Counted from the stretch's first letter, positions 26,912 through 36,244 are shown. The stretch: DNA of 46,196 nt from Viridibacillus sp050279675 (GCF_050279675.1 NZ_JBNNUK010000024.1:1-46196); one strand, 5' to 3'. Notes: a model not told the origin generated them from the sequence alone. Numbers and translations are program-made.

Positions 26912-27820
26912 ATGAATCCGAAAATTCGATTTATGAATGTATCAAAAGGTTTCAGTTTATATAGTAAGCAATCTGAAAAACTATTTGATATCATATCTCT
27001 AAAAAAAAATAGAGCTCATTTTTTTGCACTTAGAAATATTAGTTTTGAGGTGAATGCAGGAGAAGCAATTGGTCTTATCGGACTAAATGGTTCTGGCAAA
27101 TCGACTCTTTCAAACCTACTAGCGCAAGTAATACCTACAAGTTTAGGTAAGGTTGAAATAAATGGAGAAACATCTCTAATTGCTATTTCCGTTGGATTAA
27201 ATAATTCGTTAACAGGTTTAGAGAATATTAAGCTGAAATGTTTGATGCACGGTTTAAGTAGCGCTGAAATTAATCAATTAAAATCAGCTATAATAGACTT
27301 TGCAGATATAGGGAAGTTTATTAACCAACCTGTAAAAAACTATTCTAGTGGCATGAAATCTCGTTTAGGTTTTGCAATATCAATTCATACTAATCCGGAT
27401 ATTTTAATTATAGATGAAGCCTTATCTGTGGGAGATCAAACATTCTACAAGAAGTGTCTGGATAAGATAAATGAATTTAAAAGCCAAGGAAAAACAATTG
27501 TTTTTGTAAGTCACTCATTGTCCCAAATAGAAGCATTTTGTGATAGGGTGATGTGGATTCATTTTGGAAAAATAAAAATGTTCGATGAGGCAAAAAAAGT
27601 GATAAGTGAATATAAACAGTTTATAAACTGGTTTAATTCCTTAAGTGAAAGTCAAAAGAAGAAGAGTAGAAATGAAATGTTAGAAGAGCAATATAAAGAA
27701 GTTTCTAACGGCCAAATTCAACAGGAGAAGCGTAAACGTGGAAATTCGAATTTGGTATTCGTGCTACAAATTTTAATATTAATCTTTATAGTGATTTCAA
27801 GCGCTACCTATATGTTTTAA
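26912..27820 (+). CDS. Polysaccharide ABC exporter ATP-binding protein (TagH-like, short form)
   Basis: A 302-residue ATPase with Walker A GLNGSGKST (57-65), signature YSSGMKSRLGFA starting at Y144, and Walker B ILIIDEA with D168 and E169. The N-terminal KGFSLYSKQSEKLFDI stretch is typical of TagH/Wzt. After the ATPase, about 50 charged residues lead to a single C-terminal membrane helix (about 280-300), and the chain ends there. B. subtilis TagH continues outside the membrane with a long extension, absent here. No Wzt-type carbohydrate-binding domain is present, so export of a finished polymer without end-group recognition is likely. It is the last gene of the cluster. Confidence 0.9.
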   Translation: MNPKIRFMNVSKGFSLYSKQSEKLFDIISLKKNRAHFFALRNISFEVNAGEAIGLIGLNGSGKSTLSNLLAQVIPTSLGKVEINGETSLIAISVGLNNSLTGLENIKLKCLMHGLSSAEINQLKSAIIDFADIGKFINQPVKNYSSGMKSRLGFAISIHTNPDILIIDEALSVGDQTFYKKCLDKINEFKSQGKTIVFVSHSLSQIEAFCDRVMWIHFGKIKMFDEAKKVISEYKQFINWFNSLSESQKKKSRNEMLEEQYKEVSNGQIQQEKRKRGNSNLVFVLQILILIFIVISSATYMF

Positions 27821-27934
27821 CCACGAAAGAAAAGGTCAATAATACCGTCTAGCCAATCTGAATTCGAGGGCGTAACTCGCTTTTACTCTACTGGGCTTTT
27901 TGGTAAAGCGTTTTTCTACATGGATTCTTATTAA

Positions 27935-28003
27935 AATAGCTCCTCAATAAAAAGTTGATCAGCAGTAAGCGAACAACTTTTTACTGAGGAGCTAAATTTT
28001 TTT
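27935..28003. terminator. Terminator at the end of the polysaccharide cluster
   Basis: TAGCTCCTCA (27937-27946) plus AAAAAGTTG pair with CAACTTTTT plus TGAGGAGCTA (ending 27994), a long near-perfect stem, followed by AAATTTTTTT. It lies between convergent genes and may serve both. Confidence 0.85.
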
Positions 28004-28010
28004 ATTTCTG

Positions 28011-28442
28011 TTAGTAAAACAGTTTTGACTGAAGAATGTCTAATGCACGGTCAATATCCTCTAAATCTTCTACAGAAGCATGTTTTATGCGATTTTGGAA
28101 GCGAGATTCAACTAACTTAAATGTTTCGTTCATCATAGCTTCCCCATTTTTTGAAAGACGAATATATTGCTTCCGTCGATCTTTTGTATCACTTAACTTT
28201 TCGATTAGATTTTTTTCACTTAACTTTTTAAGTTCTCGACTTGTATTTGGCATAGATAAATGTTGGCAATCACTAATTTCACTAGGGGTAACAGGCTTCT
28301 GACTTACTGTAATAGATTCTAAAATGTTATATTGCACTGGCGTGATGGCATCAGATTTAGCGTCTTTTGTTAATTCATGTGTCACACTATGAACAGAAGT
28401 TGTAAATGAAACCCATTTATTAAAGAGAGCATTTTTGTCCAT
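28011..28442 (-). CDS. MarR family transcriptional regulator
   Basis: A 143-residue winged-helix repressor. It shows TPVQYNILESI, then the recognition region PSEISDCQHLSMPNTSRELK, and the wing SDTKDRRKQYIRLSKNG. One cysteine, C59, lies in the DNA-binding region and could respond to thiol-reactive quinones, as in MhqR/YodB-type systems, but that is inference. An AGAGG site 8 bases upstream selects the ATG at 28442 over a GTG three codons earlier. It is divergent from the quinone-reductase gene across a region with two operator-like palindromes. Confidence 0.9.
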   Translation of the reverse strand: MDKNALFNKWVSFTTSVHSVTHELTKDAKSDAITPVQYNILESITVSQKPVTPSEISDCQHLSMPNTSRELKKLSEKNLIEKLSDTKDRRKQYIRLSKNGEAMMNETFKLVESRFQNRIKHASVEDLEDIDRALDILQSKLFY

Positions 28443-28491
28443 AAATTTCACCTCTTACTGTGAAGATAACAAAAATATTATCATATTACAA

Positions 28492-28545
28492 TTATCATTT
28501 GACAACAAAATGAATCAACTGTATATTTTAGTTATCAAATGATAA
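28492..28545. promoter_or_regulatory. Two MarR-type operators around a strong promoter
   Basis: TTATCATTTGACAA (28492-28505) and TTATCAAATGATAA (28532-28545) are near-identical dyads, TTATCA-NN-TGATAA. The promoter for the oxidoreductase reads TTGACA (28499-28504), 17 bases, TATATT (28522-28527). One dyad overlaps the -35 box and the other covers the predicted transcription start, so binding would block transcription. Confidence 0.75.
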
Positions 28546-28560
28546 GTGAAGAGGTGCATT

Positions 28561-29148
28561 ATGAAAATATTGGTAATTTATACATATCCAAATCATAAAA
28601 GCTTAAACTATGCATTTTTACAAGAAGTTATTAAAGGGAGCAAAGAGAATCCTAACATCAAAGAGTTACAGATATTAGATTTATATGAAGAAGATTTTGA
28701 TCCACTTCTAGTATTTCATGAGAATAAAAGAAGACGAGATATGTATCGTGAGCCATCATTAGAAAAATACCGTAATCAAATTATTTGGGCAGACAAAATT
28801 GTTTTTGTCTATCCAATCTGGTGGGGGAGACCTCCATCAATGCTTATGGGATACATTGACCAATTATTTGCATCGAATTTCGCCTACAAAGATAAGAAGG
28901 GATTGTTTCCAGAAGGGCTTTTGAAAGGAAAGTCTGTTGTCTGTATCTCCACTATGAAGGGACCTACAAAGTATCCACTTTTATGGTTGAATAACGCACA
29001 TAAAGTATTGATGAAAAAAGCGTTATTTAATTATGTGGGGATCAAAAAAGTGAAGTTTTTCGAATTTGGGAATATGGAAAGTCCAAAGGGAAGACAAACA
29101 AAAAAATTAGAAAAAGTTTATCAATATTTCAAAAAAGTAGAAATGTAA
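28561..29148 (+). CDS. Flavodoxin-fold NAD(P)H:quinone oxidoreductase
   Basis: A 195-residue cytosolic flavoprotein of the KefF/YwrO/MdaB type expected to reduce quinones with two electrons, protecting against redox cycling. It begins with MKILVIYTYPNHKSLN, the FMN/FAD phosphate-binding edge, and has IVFVYPIWWGRPPSMLMGYI at the flavin-contact loop. A GAAGAGG site precedes the ATG; a GTG 15 bases upstream overlaps the operator and is rejected. It is divergent from the MarR gene, which most likely represses it. Confidence 0.9.
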   Translation: MKILVIYTYPNHKSLNYAFLQEVIKGSKENPNIKELQILDLYEEDFDPLLVFHENKRRRDMYREPSLEKYRNQIIWADKIVFVYPIWWGRPPSMLMGYIDQLFASNFAYKDKKGLFPEGLLKGKSVVCISTMKGPTKYPLLWLNNAHKVLMKKALFNYVGIKKVKFFEFGNMESPKGRQTKKLEKVYQYFKKVEM

Positions 29149-29187
29149 GATTTCTCAGTTTGAGATAAGTATTATAGTTTAAAGTAA

Positions 29188-29230
29188 GAAGCCGGCTCAA
29201 AGTAATAAATTTGAGCCGGCATTATTTATC
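29188..29230. terminator. Terminator between convergent genes
   Basis: GCCGGCTCAAA (29191-29201) pairs perfectly with TTTGAGCCGGC (29210-29220). It lies between the oxidoreductase and the YfiH-type gene. Confidence 0.85.
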
Positions 29231-29234
29231 TTTT

Positions 29235-29999
29235 TTAATTGTCTTTTTTCATTATAAAACTTAAGTGTCTGCCAGCTTGTTTATCCTGACGATAGGAGAA
29301 TCCATCAGGGCTTATAAAAGTGCATGTTTGATCAATTGTAATTCGATCAGCCGGGATTCCTGCAAGTTCACATTGTTTTTTCACTGTTTGCTGATTATCA
29401 ATATGATACTTGTAAGTTTTATCATTAAAATAGATAAAATCATCTGCGTAGCCTAGGTTTTTGAATTTTACATATACATCAGCATCAACTTCAAATTTCT
29501 CTTGGCTAAGAGCCATACCAATATGAATATGCAAATCATTAGGATTACAGTTTTCGATTTGTATTAAATGATTAAAAACGTGCAATGATATTTCTTTTAC
29601 TGTACCTTGCCATCCAGAGTGAATAACCCCGATAAGACCAGTTACTTCATTATAAAAAATCACAGGGACACAATCCGCAGTAAAGGAACATAATAATAGA
29701 TTCGGTTCATAAGTATACAGAGCGTCTGTATCCGTAATAGCGGTATCAGTACAATCTGCACCACGGCCTTTATCAGCAAGTGTTACCTTATGCAAATTCG
29801 AACTATGTGTTTGACTGGCACAGACGAAAGTTTCAACATCACAATTCAACGAAGCGGCTAATTTTCTACGATTCTCCATCACATCATCTTGGTTTACACA
29901 TGCATGAAGAGCCATGTTGTTGCTTTCAAGTACAGTTTCATCTTTTAAGGTTATTCCTGCAATTAATCTCTCATTGTTTAAATATATGTTTGTTTTCAT
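29235..29999 (-). CDS. YfiH/PgeF-family (laccase-domain) protein
   Basis: A 254-residue cytosolic protein of the DUF152 family, whose members act as purine nucleoside phosphorylases or peptidoglycan-editing enzymes rather than true laccases. The metal-site residues are visible: H65 in SQTHSS, C110 in TADCVPV and H127 in IHSGWQG, with FSYRQDKQAGRHLSFI at the C-terminus. Length is normal. Bacilli usually carry a canonical copy (YlmD) by the cell-division cluster; this isolated gene is probably a second paralogue. No partner gene adjoins. Confidence 0.88.
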   Translation of the reverse strand: MKTNIYLNNERLIAGITLKDETVLESNNMALHACVNQDDVMENRRKLAASLNCDVETFVCASQTHSSNLHKVTLADKGRGADCTDTAITDTDALYTYEPNLLLCSFTADCVPVIFYNEVTGLIGVIHSGWQGTVKEISLHVFNHLIQIENCNPNDLHIHIGMALSQEKFEVDADVYVKFKNLGYADDFIYFNDKTYKYHIDNQQTVKKQCELAGIPADRITIDQTCTFISPDGFSYRQDKQAGRHLSFIMKKDN

Positions 30000-30323
30000 A
30001 TCATCACCTTACTTTAATATACAATAATGGCTTACTGATGTATATGACAAACAAAATGAAAATTGTCATATTGCTGCTGGAAATTCACTCAACATATACA
30101 TTCGATTCGTGATTAGTAATATTATCCTTCCTAATATCTTCATTTTTTACTAGAGCTTGGACAATAACTGTTGTAAACTTAATCAAGTGGAAGATCTTTT
30201 TCTGTGATTTGTTTGTGGTGAATTCATTTTTCATAGAAAAGGCTTCTTTTTTCTATGTGTTCGTTTACATGAGACATTTTACGAGCTACTAGAAAAGTTG
30301 AAATATTAATAAAAGGAGTTTGT
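30000..30323. other. Divergent gap between YfiH-type gene and histidine kinase
   Basis: No gene seen. A 9-bp hairpin CATAGAAAA/TTTTCTATG lies at 30232-30257 without a following T run. AT-rich throughout. Confidence 0.35.
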
Positions 30324-31535
30324 ATGTTTAAGAATTATAAAAGTAATAATCAGAGATTATATTATTTTACAATACTAATAGTAATAACGATTATGACCAT
30401 GGGGTTGTTGATTAAGAACCCCCATATTGGAGAGTTAGGTGTTGGTTTTATTATCCACCTATCTATTGTTGTGATTATTTCCTTAAGCTTACTACTCTAT
30501 CCAAAGTATGGAACGCATCGTTTTAGAACAATCATTATTATTGAAGCGTTCATCTATTATTATAATATTTTCTTTTTATATCCAGAGACTTGGTCTAATT
30601 TTATTTTCGTTTGTTTTATACCCGCCGTTGCGATTATGTTTTTTGATTCAAAACTTTTTTATTTTTCTATTTTTATTAACTCTATATTAGTAGTAATTAC
30701 TTTCGGTTTTATTGCGTTTTTTGATCACGGTAATCAATTTATTTATATTAAACAAGACTTAATAGGTAATTTTATTAACTATGTGGGTAGTCAAGCGCTC
30801 ATATACTTTATTTTCTATCTAACAAATCTACGTGTGAAAAAACAAGAATTATATTATGAACAAATAAAACAAGCAGAGCGTTTGAAAACAGCAGGTCAAT
30901 TAGCAGCTGCTGTTGCGCATGAAATTAGAAATCCGGTCACGGTTGTTAAAGGTTTTTTGCAGTTATTTGAACAAGATCCTCAATTTAATGATGATGTAAA
31001 GAGCAAATTTGCTTTAATGATTGATGAATTAAATACAGCTGAGAGTGTGGTTTCTCAATTTTTGTCTATCGCAAAGCCAGATAAAAAACAAGATATTGAA
31101 TCAGTGAATTTAAAAGTTGTTCTTCAAAGCGTAACTGACTTACTAAATTCTTATGGGCTATTAAATAATAATAATATCGAATTAGAAGTAAAAAAAGATT
31201 GTTACATAGCAGCTAACAAGATAGAGTTTAAACAATTAATGATCAATATTATAAAAAATGCAATTGAGGCTTCTGAAATTGGGGAGTCTGTTATTGTAAC
31301 TGGTGGAATGAAGCAAGATTTTGTAGAGATTCAAGTAATAGATCATGGGCATGGAATGTCAGAAACGGAAGTAGAATGTCTTGGTACACCTTTTTACTCT
31401 CTAAAAAGTAAAGGGACTGGTTTAGGTATGATGATTTGCTACAATATAGCAGCAAAATATAATGGAACAATTGAATTCCAAAGTTCAATAAATGAAGGAA
31501 CTATTGTAACTATTCGCTTTCCATCGAAAAATTAG
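30324..31535 (+). CDS. Orphan sporulation-type sensor histidine kinase
   Basis: A 403-residue membrane kinase. Residues 1-175 contain about six hydrophobic helices with short loops and no large sensor domain. The DHp domain has AAVAHEIRNPVTVVKGFLQL with phospho-acceptor H199. The ATPase domain has IIKNAIEAS (N box), VIDHGHGMS (G1) and KGTGLGMMICY (G2). The HEIRNP-x-T-x-VKGFLQL form is characteristic of KinB/KinC/KinD-type kinases that feed Spo0F in sporulation. No response regulator is adjacent, which supports the phosphorelay reading. AAGGAG precedes the ATG. The signal it senses is unknown. Confidence 0.87.
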   Translation: MFKNYKSNNQRLYYFTILIVITIMTMGLLIKNPHIGELGVGFIIHLSIVVIISLSLLLYPKYGTHRFRTIIIIEAFIYYYNIFFLYPETWSNFIFVCFIPAVAIMFFDSKLFYFSIFINSILVVITFGFIAFFDHGNQFIYIKQDLIGNFINYVGSQALIYFIFYLTNLRVKKQELYYEQIKQAERLKTAGQLAAAVAHEIRNPVTVVKGFLQLFEQDPQFNDDVKSKFALMIDELNTAESVVSQFLSIAKPDKKQDIESVNLKVVLQSVTDLLNSYGLLNNNNIELEVKKDCYIAANKIEFKQLMINIIKNAIEASEIGESVIVTGGMKQDFVEIQVIDHGHGMSETEVECLGTPFYSLKSKGTGLGMMICYNIAAKYNGTIEFQSSINEGTIVTIRFPSKN

Positions 31536-32039
31536 ACTGTTAAATAAGATGGCATAGGATCTACATTTTACTAGTGATGAATAAAATGAGGAAACTTGAA
31601 ATATATTGATTATTATTTTATGGAATTCTCAACAGCAATTCCTTTACTCAATTGAATCATGAAGTAGACTTGTCTGTACGCCAATCTAATGACTTGCCCC
31701 GTGGGTAGGTCATTTTTTCTTTAGTTCTATGTCTTAGTAATCGTCTGAAAATAGGAAGGTTACTTTAATGGAGTAACACCAAAGAATTTGTAGCATTATT
31801 TGGTGTAGTTCCTCTAATTAGATAGTAGGGATATGAGAACATGACTTAAAAAATAAAAACTTTTGCTAATACTACATGTTTTCATTAATTGAGAACAACT
31901 TGATATTACAGGGTTCAACGTATTCTTAGTTAAACTAATGAACAAATAATTCCTGAATATTACCACTAATTCTGTATTAATCCAATAGTTCTAAGCTGTG
32001 TGATTTCTAACATATCAAGATAATTAGGAGGTAGGTAGA
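31536..32039. other. 504-base gene-free stretch
   Basis: Contains a terminator at 31688-31720 and otherwise AT-rich sequence with no gene seen. The AGGAGG ribosome site of the next gene is at 32026-32031. Confidence 0.4.
31688..31720 (+). terminator. Terminator after the histidine kinase
   Basis: AATGAC and TGCCC pair with GGGTA and GTCATT (31688-31714), with a small internal mismatch, followed by six T. Confidence 0.65.
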
Positions 32040-32720
32040 GTGTCAAAAAGAATAATGGATTCCATTGACTTTCCAATGGTGAAAATTCCAGGTGGAGAAA
32101 TAGAATTAAGAGACGATAGATTAAAAAGTAAATGGAATGTTGAAATAAGTCCGTTTCTTCTTACAAATTATCCTGTAACTATGAACCTTTACAATGCCAT
32201 TACAAATAAATCGACTAATTCCTTTGACGGGAATCTAAAACCGGTTGTGAATATTTCTTGGTATGATGCAATTTCTTTTTGTAATCTACTTTCACAAAAA
32301 GTTGGACTGAAAGAGTGCTATTCTAAAAGTAATGATGGTGAAATCATTATTTGTGATTGGGGATCAAATGGCTTTCGACTTCCTTCAGAAGCTGAGTGGC
32401 AATATGCATGTAAGGCAGGGACTACGGGTTATAGATACGGAGAGCTTGATAAGATTGCCTGGTATAACGAAAATTCAGGAGGGAAAATCCATGAAGTAGG
32501 AAGAAAGGAACCGAATGCATGGGGACTATATGATATGTTAGGAAATGTTTGGGAGTGGTGCTTTGATTTATACGACGAACAAGTGTACGGCTCCTACCGA
32601 ATTTTCCGAGGAGGTAGCTGGGCTGAAAAGGCAAGGGGATGTGGAGCAACTTGTCGACGTCGTAGCCATCCTTCGTTTTGCATAGATGACCTTGGATTCA
32701 GACTTGCTAAGTCTTTGTAA
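32040..32720 (+). CDS. SUMF1/formylglycine-generating-enzyme-like protein
   Basis: A 226-residue single-domain protein of the FGE-sulfatase (C-type lectin-like) fold. It has MVKIPGGE near the N-terminus, FRLPSEAEWQYAC, GNVWEWCFDLYD, RGGSW and the closing DLGFRLAKSL, in the usual order. Two cysteines, C201 and C205, sit where FGE enzymes hold their copper-binding pair, but spacing differs by one residue from the human enzyme. The start is GTG with AGGAGG 8 bases before. No sulfatase or radical-SAM gene adjoins, so a true formylglycine role is not supported by context. Relatives act in ergothioneine synthesis or have no known activity. Confidence 0.85.
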   Translation: MSKRIMDSIDFPMVKIPGGEIELRDDRLKSKWNVEISPFLLTNYPVTMNLYNAITNKSTNSFDGNLKPVVNISWYDAISFCNLLSQKVGLKECYSKSNDGEIIICDWGSNGFRLPSEAEWQYACKAGTTGYRYGELDKIAWYNENSGGKIHEVGRKEPNAWGLYDMLGNVWEWCFDLYDEQVYGSYRIFRGGSWAEKARGCGATCRRRSHPSFCIDDLGFRLAKSL

Positions 32721-32761
32721 CTTCTACAAATAACCCAACTTTCTAGGTTTACATCACAACT

Positions 32762-32788
32762 AACTGTCACTTTGTTGGCAGTTTTTTT
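32762..32788 (+). terminator. Terminator after SUMF1-like gene
   Basis: AACTGTCA (32762-32769) pairs with TGGCAGTT (32776-32783), one wobble, then a T run. Confidence 0.8.
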
Positions 32789-33010
32789 GATCCCAAAACA
32801 ACATAAAGACTTAATAAAGCTATTAATAAACCTAAAGGGAGTAATGAATTGTTATTCGAATTTCATAAAAATCCTACTAATAGTCATATCCGTATATGTA
32901 TGACAAGTAAACATGTTTTGCTCCAGATGATTTGTATGAGAAAATGAATAATAAGTTATTAAACAAGAATGTGAGTAAAGTATGAAAGAAAGCCTAGAAA
33001 GGACCAAAAG

Positions 33011-36000
33011 ATGGATTTTTCAATGAATGAAAAAAAGATAAAAATTTTATGTGGAGAAGTCGCTTTTAAAAAGGGTAAATCTTATTATCAAGCTGGAAAA
33101 GTAAATCTTGATCCCTTTCAACAAGATGATTCGATCATAGTAGCCCATGTAAAAGCCGGAGCTGATTTTGACGTCACGGTGAGAAAAGATGCCGATGGGG
33201 AAATTGTAGCTCAGTGTAGTTGTCCGCCAGTAGGATTTGTGAAAACGTACTGTCAGCATATTGCGGCTGTCCTACTAGCTATTGAAAAGAAGCAGCAAGT
33301 TGAAAATGCCTTGACTACCAGAATGTTGGGCTTATTTGAAAATAAATTGAAGCAACCTAGTGGCGAGGGATTACATTTTGACAATAGACAGTCACTTAAT
33401 GTTGAATTTACTTGCTTGCCAGTTTTACTTCCTAATATGGAGTATGTGTTTGGAATTGAGATAAGGTTAGGTACTAATGTATTACATAACATCTCGAAAG
33501 TAACTCAGTTTTTTCGTGAATTAGAGCTAAGAGAACCGTTTGAATATGCACAGGGATTGGTTTATGTTCCTGAGCTCCACAGTTTTCCAAGAGAATCCGA
33601 TGACGTCCTTCAATTTTTGATAAGGAGTCAACGTGTAAAAAGTAATATTGACTTACAAGATGAGTTGGTTTTAATTTCTGCGACTGATTGGGAGCAGTTG
33701 CTTCCTTTATTAGCTGTTGCACCGGCAGTAAGATTCATGCAAGGGGATAATATTTATAAAGGGGTACAAATTGGAAAAGATCTTCCTTTAAGTTTTGAAT
33801 TTGATGAGGCTAATACAGTGGACTACCGCCTGAATGTTAAAGGTCTTGAAGAGATAAACGTTATAAAAGCTTATGGCTATGCTTTTTCAGAAGGCGTATT
33901 GTTCAAACTTCTTCAGGAAGATTGTCATCGATTAGCAGAATTAAAAGGGATGTTGGATCAATCTGGAAAACACCAGCTCGTTATTTCAGAAAATCAAATC
34001 GATCATTTTATGAGGAATATCATACCTGGCTTGATGAAACTAGGACAGGTAAATATTGCAGAATCCGTTTCAAAAAGAATGGGGGAAACCCCACTGCGAG
34101 CCAAGTTATTTCTGGACCGTGTAAGGCATAGATTGCTTGCAGGTTTGGAGTTCCATTATGATCAAGTCGTTATTAACCCTTGTGAAGAAGCAGAGCAACC
34201 CTTTCCACATTTTCCAGGGATTAAGCGTCAGCGAACAAAAGAAGAACAAATTATCAAGCTACTACTTGAAAGCTCCTTTACTCAAACGTCAGGTGGATTT
34301 TACTTATATGATGAAGAAGCAGAGTATCAATTTTTGCACCATAACATCACTGAATTAGAAAAATCGGTTCAAATTTATGCTACAACTTCAGTGAAAATGC
34401 GGATTCATAAAGGGTATACGGGACCAAAGATAAAAGTCGAAGTAGGTGAGCGAACAGATTGGATTGCATTCCAATTCGACATCAAGGGCATTTCAGAATC
34501 AGAAATTCAAGAGATACTCACTTCATTGGAGGAAAAACGAAAGTATTATCGAATACCAAATGGCACGTTAGTATCATTGGAAACACCTGAATTTTTAGCA
34601 CTATACCAAGTTGTAAGTGATTTGGAACTGTCTGCTAGAGATATCATTGGAGAAGAAATCAGAATCCCATTAATTAAAGGAATGCAATTAATAGATTCAC
34701 TTGATCAAGGTAATTTAGTCGATCCGGGTGAAAATTTCACCAAGCTTATGAAAAACTTAAAGGATCCAGAGAAGGTCGAAAATACAGTGCCTAGTACTTT
34801 AACTACAGTGCTTCGCGATTACCAAAAAGTAGGTTTCAGTTGGTTCAAAATGCTAGCCAAATATAAATTCGGTGGCATTCTTGCGGACGATATGGGGCTT
34901 GGGAAGACACTACAAAGCATTGCTTTCATCGAATCAGTTCTACCGGATGTTCGAACACGAAAATTGCCGATATTAATCATTGCACCTTCGTCTCTCATCT
35001 ATAATTGGAAAAATGAATTAGACAAGTTTACGCCTCATATAAATGTACAAATCATTGATGGCAACAAAGCGACAAGAGTTTCTTTGTGGAATAAGTCTAT
35101 TGGTGCCGATGTTATCATCACTTCGTACCCATCATTACGAATGGATGCATCACTTTACCGCAAAGAGAAATTTCATACATTATTCTTGGATGAGGCGCAG
35201 ACCTTTAAAAATCCAGTTACCAAGACTGCTAAATCGGTGAAAATGATTCAGGCAGATTATCGGTTTGCACTAACGGGAACGCCAATAGAGAATTCTTTGG
35301 ATGAACTGTGGTCAATATTTCATGTCGTCTTCCCAGAGTTGTTGCCAAATCGAAGAGCCTTTAGCGAATTAAGTCGAGAAAATGTAGCAAAAAGAGTACG
35401 TCCATTTATATTAAGACGTTTGAAAAAAGAGGTTTTGAAAGAGTTGCCAAATAAAATTGAAACAATGCAATTCTCGGAGTTTCAAGATGAGCAGAAAACA
35501 TTATATGCCGCTTATTTAGCTGAGTTGAAAAACGAAGCTTTGAAACATTTAAGAAATGGCAGTTTTCAAAAAAATCGTATAAAATTTTTATCTGGTCTGA
35601 CAAGACTCCGTCAAATCTGTTGCCATCCTGGATTGTTCGTTGATGAATATACAGGAGGTTCGGCAAAGTTTGAACAATTGAAGGGGATAATTGAAGAATG
35701 CCGTAATTCAGGTAGACGAGTACTGATCTTTTCACAATTTACTCAAATGCATAGCATTATCAGACACCATTTAGCCTACCAGGGTATACCCTATTTTTAC
35801 TTAGATGGACAAACGCCTCCGGAAGATCGCGTAGAATTATGTGAGCGGTTTAATAATGGAGAAGGGAATATATTTCTTATTTCCTTAAAAGCTGGAGGCA
35901 CAGGTTTGAATTTGACTGGTGCTGATACAGTGATACTTTATGATCTTTGGTGGAATCCTGCAGTCGAGCAACAGGCTGCAGACAGAGCACATCGTATGGG

Positions 36001-36175
36001 TCAAACAAATGAAGTACATGTAATTCGTTTGGTGTCAAAAGGTACGATAGAAGAGAAAATATATGAGCTTCAGCAGAAAAAGAAGCATCTCATTGACGAA
36101 GTAATTCAGTCGGGCGATGATTCCTTGACCTCTATGACAGAACAAGATATTCGGGAGATTTTAATGATTGAATAG
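33011..36175 (+). CDS. SWIM zinc-finger SNF2-family helicase
   Basis: A 1054-residue DNA-translocating ATPase. An N-terminal SWIM zinc finger has C69, C71, C81 and H83 (CxCx9CxH). A long middle segment, typical of the bacterial SNF2-associated region, leads to the helicase core. The core has LADDMGLGKTLQS (GKT near 631), LFLDEAQTFKN (DEAQ near 727), TGTPIENS, then the C-terminal half with RVLIFSQFTQM, LKAGGTGLNLT and QAADRAHRMGQ (motif VI). Such proteins remodel protein-DNA complexes or RNA polymerase, like RapA. It is monocistronic, with no adjacent nuclease or defence partner, so a defence role is not supported here. The start follows AAAGGA. Confidence 0.92.
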   Translation: MDFSMNEKKIKILCGEVAFKKGKSYYQAGKVNLDPFQQDDSIIVAHVKAGADFDVTVRKDADGEIVAQCSCPPVGFVKTYCQHIAAVLLAIEKKQQVENALTTRMLGLFENKLKQPSGEGLHFDNRQSLNVEFTCLPVLLPNMEYVFGIEIRLGTNVLHNISKVTQFFRELELREPFEYAQGLVYVPELHSFPRESDDVLQFLIRSQRVKSNIDLQDELVLISATDWEQLLPLLAVAPAVRFMQGDNIYKGVQIGKDLPLSFEFDEANTVDYRLNVKGLEEINVIKAYGYAFSEGVLFKLLQEDCHRLAELKGMLDQSGKHQLVISENQIDHFMRNIIPGLMKLGQVNIAESVSKRMGETPLRAKLFLDRVRHRLLAGLEFHYDQVVINPCEEAEQPFPHFPGIKRQRTKEEQIIKLLLESSFTQTSGGFYLYDEEAEYQFLHHNITELEKSVQIYATTSVKMRIHKGYTGPKIKVEVGERTDWIAFQFDIKGISESEIQEILTSLEEKRKYYRIPNGTLVSLETPEFLALYQVVSDLELSARDIIGEEIRIPLIKGMQLIDSLDQGNLVDPGENFTKLMKNLKDPEKVENTVPSTLTTVLRDYQKVGFSWFKMLAKYKFGGILADDMGLGKTLQSIAFIESVLPDVRTRKLPILIIAPSSLIYNWKNELDKFTPHINVQIIDGNKATRVSLWNKSIGADVIITSYPSLRMDASLYRKEKFHTLFLDEAQTFKNPVTKTAKSVKMIQADYRFALTGTPIENSLDELWSIFHVVFPELLPNRRAFSELSRENVAKRVRPFILRRLKKEVLKELPNKIETMQFSEFQDEQKTLYAAYLAELKNEALKHLRNGSFQKNRIKFLSGLTRLRQICCHPGLFVDEYTGGSAKFEQLKGIIEECRNSGRRVLIFSQFTQMHSIIRHHLAYQGIPYFYLDGQTPPEDRVELCERFNNGEGNIFLISLKAGGTGLNLTGADTVILYDLWWNPAVEQQAADRAHRMGQTNEVHVIRLVSKGTIEEKIYELQQKKKHLIDEVIQSGDDSLTSMTEQDIREILMIE

Positions 36176-36197
36176 ATGCATCTAAAGGGAATATAGA

Positions 36198-36244
36198 AAA
36201 CAAATCCTCCAAATTCTTAGCGAATTGGAGGATTTGTTTGTGTT
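36198..36244. terminator. Terminator after the SNF2 gene
   Basis: AAACAAATCCTCCAA (36198-36212) pairs perfectly over 15 bp with TTGGAGGATTTGTTT (36225-36239). It lies between convergent genes. Confidence 0.85.
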
